The notes beneath the pieces are model-generated. The model was given only the letters and a program-made list of their open reading frames with translations, made no database searches and was not told the origin of the DNA. The position numbers and the translations under genes are program-made. 64,000 nt of DNA from Rhizomicrobium sp. (GTDB lineage Bacteria; Pseudomonadota; Alphaproteobacteria; Micropepsales; Micropepsaceae), in the NCBI GenBank assembly GCA_037200985.1, contig JBBCGJ010000001.1, positions 1,340,756 to 1,404,755 of the forward strand. Direction: 5' to 3'. Positions 60,241 through 64,000 of the stretch are shown here, one piece after another. The stretch's first letter is position 1; every line of letters begins with the position of its first letter.

Positions 60241-61982
60241 ATGTACGATCTGGTCATTCGAAACGGTTTGGTGGTGGACGGAACGGGCGGACCGGCGCGG
60301 ATCGCCGACGTCGCCATCGATGGCGGCCGCATCGCGGCGGTCGGCACCGTCGCCGCGTCCGGCCGACGCGAGATCGACGCCAAGGGACTTCTTGTGACCC
60401 CGGGATGGGTCGACATCCACACGCATTACGACGGCCAGGTCACGTGGGACAAATACCTCACCCCCTCCTGCTGGCACGGCGTCACCACGCTGGTGATGGG
60501 CAATTGCGGCGTCGGCTTCGCGCCGGCACGGCCGGAGCGGCACGACTGGCTGATCTCGCTGATGGAAAGCGTGGAGGACATCCCCGGCTCCGCCCTGGCC
60601 GAAGGCATCAAGTGGAACTGGGAAAGCTTCCCGGAATATCTCGACGCGGTGGACGCAACGCCGCGCGTGCTCGATGTCGCGGCGCAGGTTCCGCACGGCT
60701 CGGTGCGCGCCTATGTGATGGGCGAGCGCGGCGCGAAGAACGAAGCCGCGACGCCGGACGACATCGAGAAGATGGCGGCCATCGTGAAGGAAGGCATCGA
60801 GGCCGGCGCGCTCGGCTTCTCGACGTCCCGCACGATGCTGCATCGCGCCAAGGACGGCGAGCCGATGCCCGGCACGTTCGCCAGCGCCGACGAGCTGATC
60901 GGCATCGGCCGCGCCATCGGCGAGGCCGGCAAGGGCGTCTTCGAACTGGCCTCGGACATGACGCCGGCGGACCACGAATTCCAATGGATGAGCGAGCTCG
61001 GCAGGATCGACGGCGTGCACGTCACCTTCAACCTGCTGCAGTCGCCGATGCACCCGGAGCGCTGGCGCGACATCCTCAAGATGGCGATGGACGCGCGGAG
61101 CCAGGGCGCGGCGATCACCGCCCAGATGGCGTGCCGGCCGACCGGGCTGATCCTGGGCTGGCAGTCGAGCTTTCATCCCTTCGTGACGCGCGGGGCCTAT
61201 CGCCAGATCGCCGCCCTGCCCTTTGCGGAGCGGATCGAGAAGCTCAAGGACCGGGCGGTCCGCGCGGCCATCCTGGCCGAGCGTCCGCCGCCGTCGACGC
61301 CGCTGGCCGCGATCCTGCGCAGGGTTACGACCGCATGTTCCGGCTGGAGACCGACAAGGGCCTCGACTACGAGCCGCGCGCGGAAGACAGCGTCGCCGCC
61401 ATCGCCGCGCGCGACGGCGCGGCGCCCGACGCGGTGCTCTACGACATGCTGATGGAGAATGACGGCAAGGGATACATCTACCTGCCGCTGCTCAACTACG
61501 CGAAATTCGATTTCGACCATATCCACGAGATGCTGCACCATCCCGCGACGGTGTTGAGCCTGTCCGACGGCGGCGCGCATTGCGGCGTGATCTGCGATGC
61601 GAGCTTCCCAACCTTCATGCTGACGCATTGGGTGCGCGACCGCGCGCGCGGGCCGCGCGTGGCGCTGGAGAAAGTGATCGCGATGCAGACTCGCGATACC
61701 GCGAGGCTCTACGGCCTGGAGGACCGCGGCGTGCTGGCACCCGGCATGAAGGCGGACGTCAATGTGATCGATTTCGACGCGCTGGCGATCCACGCGCCCG
61801 AGATGGTATTCGACCTGCCTGCCAATGGCCGTCGCATGATCCAGAAGGCGAGCGGCTATCGCGCGACCATCGTCAGCGGCGTCGTGACCTTCGAGAACGG
61901 CGAGCCGACCGGCGAACTCCCCGGCAAGCTCGTCCGGGGCCCGAAGGCGGCACCGGCGGACGAGCGGGTGGCGGCGGAATAG
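60241..61982 (+). pseudogene. N-acyl-D-amino-acid deacylase (D-aminoacylase family) with a frameshift
   Basis: An amidohydrolase of about 580 residues. The first part, in frame from ATG 60241, has MYDLVIRNGLVVDGTG, the metal site [22 protein letters not shown] and KGVFELASDMTP. Near 61315-61325 the frame changes: the continuation DPAQGYDRMFRLETDKGLDY, then SLSDGGAHCGVICDASFPTF and GRRMIQKASGYRATIVSG is read one base earlier, consistent with a one-base deletion. Unless this is a sequencing error the gene is inactivated, losing the C-terminal catalytic and cap parts. Confidence 0.82.
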
Positions 61983-61983
61983 C

Positions 61984-62060
61984 TGGCGGCCCCGGCGTGA
62001 CTCGAACACGCAACATCCTGCTTAGAAGGCAGGTGCTCTATCCAGTTGAGCTACGGGGTC
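61984..62060 (-). tRNA. tRNA-Arg (anticodon TCT)
   Basis: A 77-nt cloverleaf on the minus strand: acceptor GACCCCG with CGGGGCC, discriminator G, encoded CCA; D arm TAGCTCAACTGGATAGAGCA; anticodon loop CTTCTAA with TCT; T arm TGTTCGAGTCA. The acceptor stem has an A-C mismatch at position 2:71. It begins 1 bp after the deacylase stop. Confidence 0.93.
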
Positions 62061-62077
62061 ATTCCCAACAATGTGTC

Positions 62078-62195
62078 GTGGCCCGCGAATGCGGGCCATC
62101 CAGGTGACAACGGTCTGCAGTTTATAGATCGAATGGCCCCAGGAAAATCGGGATCGTGGCGCACCAACTGGATGGCCCGCCGTCGCGGGCCATGA
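62078..62195. repeat. REP-like nested palindromes, family A
   Basis: Two palindromes, GTGGCCCGCGAATGCGGGCC and GGCCCGCCGTCGCGGGCC, whose inner ends (CGGGCCATCCAG at 62092-62103 and CTGGATGGCCCG at 62168-62179) are also complementary to each other across about 65 bp. Similar to the single palindrome at 42451-42514. Confidence 0.7.
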
Positions 62196-62213
62196 CAAAG
62201 AGGGAAGCCCCGA

Positions 62214-62519
62214 TCAGTGCGTCCAAGGGATTTTCCGGTCGACGCGGAAATTGTCCGAATAGGACTTCGCCTTGGGCGCCGGTCTGTGGGGCTCGAAGAC
62301 CTGATAGGGAATCGCGTGGCTCTGCGCGTAAGCCACCGCTTCCTCGCTGGTGTCGAATTCCAGGACGACCTGCTGGCGCATGTCGGACGAGCTGGTCCAG
62401 CCCATCAGCGGATCGGGCGCCTTGGCGCTCTCGGGCTCATACTCCAGCAGCCATTGCTTGGTGCGGGCCTTGCCCGACTGCATGGCGTTCTTTGCCGGCT
62501 GATAGATGCGCGCGCGCAT
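62214..62519 (-). CDS. NADH dehydrogenase accessory subunit, NDUFS4 family
   Basis: A 101-residue protein of the ETC complex I subunit (NDUFS4) family: ARIYQPAKNAMQSGKARTKQ, WLLEYEP, PLMGWTSSSDMRQQVVLEFD and the C-terminal NFRVDRKIPWTH. It is an accessory subunit of respiratory complex I, found in alphaproteobacteria and mitochondria. It is encoded alone, away from the nuo cluster, as is usual for this family. Confidence 0.93.
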   Translation of the reverse strand: MRARIYQPAKNAMQSGKARTKQWLLEYEPESAKAPDPLMGWTSSSDMRQQVVLEFDTSEEAVAYAQSHAIPYQVFEPHRPAPKAKSYSDNFRVDRKIPWTH

Positions 62520-62636
62520 GAACCGATTCTCCGTTTCCACTCCGCCCGGCTTGCCAAGCCGTAGCCCGCTGCGACAGACCCGCCTTCGCCTTTCGGCTTC
62601 GGCGTGGCAGCCTTCTCCCGCTCCGCGGGCGAAGGC

Positions 62637-62713
62637 TGGTCGGGGCGGCGTGATTTGAACACGCGACCCTCTGCTCCCAAAGCAGATGCGCTACCAGACT
62701 GCGCTACGCCCCG
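62637..62713 (-). tRNA. tRNA-Pro (anticodon TGG)
   Basis: A 77-nt cloverleaf on the minus strand: acceptor CGGGGCG with CGCCCCG, discriminator A, encoded CCA; D arm TAGCGCAGTCTGGTAGCGCA; anticodon loop TTTGGGA with TGG; T arm TGTTCAAATCA. Confidence 0.96.
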
Positions 62714-62766
62714 GTCCGGACGGCCGTGGGATAGCCCAAGCGCCCGGTTGCGGCAAGCCGAGCGGC

Positions 62767-63231
62767 TCACTCCACATCGTGGAAGATCTGTGCCCGCACG
62801 CGGTCGCCGGGCTTGATGCCGAGGTCGCGGGCGCGGCCGCCATTGATCTCCAGCACCGCGCGCACCGGCTCGGCGGACGGGATCGAGGCGGTCGAGAACG
62901 GAACCGCGTTCGGCTCCACCGACGAGACCGTGCCGTCCGCCTTGATGAACACCATGTCGAGCGGCAAGGGCGTGTTCTTCATCCAGAACGAGACGCGCGC
63001 CTCCTGATGGAAGTCGAACAGCATGCCGGAATCGGCCGGCAGGTCGCGGCGGTACATCAGCCCATGCTCCTGGCTGACCGCGTCGGCGGCCACCTCGACC
63101 TTGAGCTCCTTCGGCCCGCCGGCCGTATCGATACGGATGGTCTGAATCGGCAGTGCCGCCTCGTGCCCCGCGAAGGCGGCGCAAGATGCGAGCAGGACCG
63201 ACACGACCGCTGCTAGGATCGTCAGGCGCAT
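62767..63231 (-). CDS. DUF192 family exported protein
   Basis: A 154-residue protein with a signal peptide (MRLTILAAVVSVLLASCAAFA, possible lipobox LLASC) and a complete DUF192 domain: LMYRRDLPADSGMLFDF, VSFWMKNTPLPLDMVFIKAD and AVLEINGGRARDLGIKPGD. The family is widespread and uncharacterised. Confidence 0.9.
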   Translation of the reverse strand: MRLTILAAVVSVLLASCAAFAGHEAALPIQTIRIDTAGGPKELKVEVAADAVSQEHGLMYRRDLPADSGMLFDFHQEARVSFWMKNTPLPLDMVFIKADGTVSSVEPNAVPFSTASIPSAEPVRAVLEINGGRARDLGIKPGDRVRAQIFHDVE

Positions 63232-63255
63232 TTTATCCCAAGCTCCCCCGAGCTT

Positions 63256-64000
63256 CTATTTCGGGAAAGTCTGCCGCATCGCGCGCTGGAGCGCAAAGAT
63301 TCCGAATTGCGGCACCCAGTGGGCGACCGAGCGGTAGTCGCCACGCCACCAGCTCGGCCGGAACAGATTGGCCTCGATATGGTCCAGCGCAGTTGCGAGA
63401 AGCGCCTCGTCCCCACAGGCCTCCGCCAGCGCCAGAAGCGCCCAGCCCCGGCTGAAATTGAGCGCATAGTGATGGGCCTTTCGCGGTGCAACAACGGGCT
63501 TGAGCGCGGTCAGCCGCGCTCCCGCCTTGGCCATCAGGGCGGAAGGCTCGACCGCGCCGGCCCGCACCAGCATTTCGCAGAACATCGGCGTCACCGCCAT
63601 GAAATCGGGCCAGTTCTCCTCCTCGCTCTCGCTGGGCAGGCGGTCCAGGAAGGTGGCGAGGCCGGAGGCGGCGTCGCGCACGATGTCGGCGATGTCGGCG
63701 CGGTTCTCGACGCTTGCATAGTCGAGAAGGTTGATCAGCGCCCAGCTGGGATTGGCGTATTCCCGCGCGAAAGGGTCGGCGAGCCGCCCGCGATATTGCG
63801 CCGTGAGCGACGCGGCGACGTCGCGCGCCATGAAGGTCAGCCGCGTCGAGCCGGTGACGAGGCGATCCTCGAGCGCCAGCCGAAGCAGCCAGGCGCGTCC
63901 ATAGGGCATCTCGAATTGCGGCCGCGCGGCCAGGTCGGAGGCTTCCGCGGCCAGTTTCGCCGGCATCAGGATGCCGTCGACGATCGCGTCGTATTGCGGG
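63256..64000 (-). CDS. DUF2891 family protein, partial (start beyond the window)
   Basis: At least 248 codons are open from the window edge to the stop at 63256. The protein has DUF2891-like features: MPYGRAWLLRLALED, ANPSWALINLLDYASVE, FMAVTPMFCEMLVRAG and HHYALNFSRGWALLALAEAC, in an all-helical toroid-like pattern. The N-terminal part lies outside. Function unknown. Confidence 0.75.
   Translation of the reverse strand, partial: PQYDAIVDGILMPAKLAAEASDLAARPQFEMPYGRAWLLRLALEDRLVTGSTRLTFMARDVAASLTAQYRGRLADPFAREYANPSWALINLLDYASVENRADIADIVRDAASGLATFLDRLPSESEEENWPDFMAVTPMFCEMLVRAGAVEPSALMAKAGARLTALKPVVAPRKAHHYALNFSRGWALLALAEACGDEALLATALDHIEANLFRPSWWRGDYRSVAHWVPQFGIFALQRAMRQTFPK

Noticed and set aside
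61197..62009. Minus-strand 270-codon frame opposite the D-aminoacylase
   Set aside because: Antisense to a gene with clear homology over both sides of the frameshift.

Overview
This 64 kb window is GC-rich and tightly packed, and it looks like chromosomal DNA of an alphaproteobacterium. The evidence is a PopZ-type DUF2497 protein, an NDUFS4-like complex I accessory subunit, an HWE-family histidine kinase preceded by an EcfG-type stress promoter, Fur-like TGCGA/TCGCA palindromes, and many 4-bp ATGA/GTGA overlaps between consecutive genes. I cannot name the genus.

Layout. 0-6 kb: a reverse-strand housekeeping block (MBL-fold hydrolase, tatD, holB, tmk, D-Ala-D-Ala carboxypeptidase, rlpA). 6-7.8 kb: a DUF885 peptidase. 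7.9-11.6 kb: an accessory patch of lower and mixed GC, with a translationally coupled DGQHR-domain + GIY-YIG nuclease pair, a TumE/TumA-type toxin-antitoxin pair and the C-terminal stub of a serine recombinase that runs into tRNA-Ser(TGA).

11.6-29.8 kb: an 18.2 kb genomic island bounded by a perfect 43-bp direct repeat of the 5' half of tRNA-Ser. A decayed tyrosine integrase sits just inside the left end. The island carries two coherent modules. One is a vitamin-B12 module: class I ribonucleotide reductase nrdAB and a short cobalamin-independent methionine-synthase-like gene, transcribed divergently, each behind its own cobalamin riboswitch. The other is a heme module: hmuS, a methyltransferase, hmuT, hmuU and hmuV, divergent from a TonB heme receptor, a mini-Fur and an unknown gene, with a perfect Fur-like palindrome between them. 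Copper genes (PCuAC, multicopper oxidase) lie beside these. The right part of the island is eroded: three truncated genes are joined at deletion junctions.

29.9-64 kb: mainly core and metabolic genes. These include an M19 dipeptidase, a CoA-transferase, a polysaccharide deacetylase, a molybdenum hydroxylase pair, a CapA-like protein, ilvD, an old yellow enzyme, peptidase E, valS, popZ, a TolC-like channel and pcm. Next come tRNA-Cys and tRNA-Asn, a GST, a response regulator/HWE kinase pair, and sulfur amino-acid genes (cysK, sseA, metC) with hisI. The end holds a lactone oxidase, an ankyrin protein, a frameshifted D-aminoacylase, tRNA-Arg, NDUFS4, tRNA-Pro, DUF192 and a partial DUF2891 gene. 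Two families of palindromic intergenic repeats are scattered through the core part.
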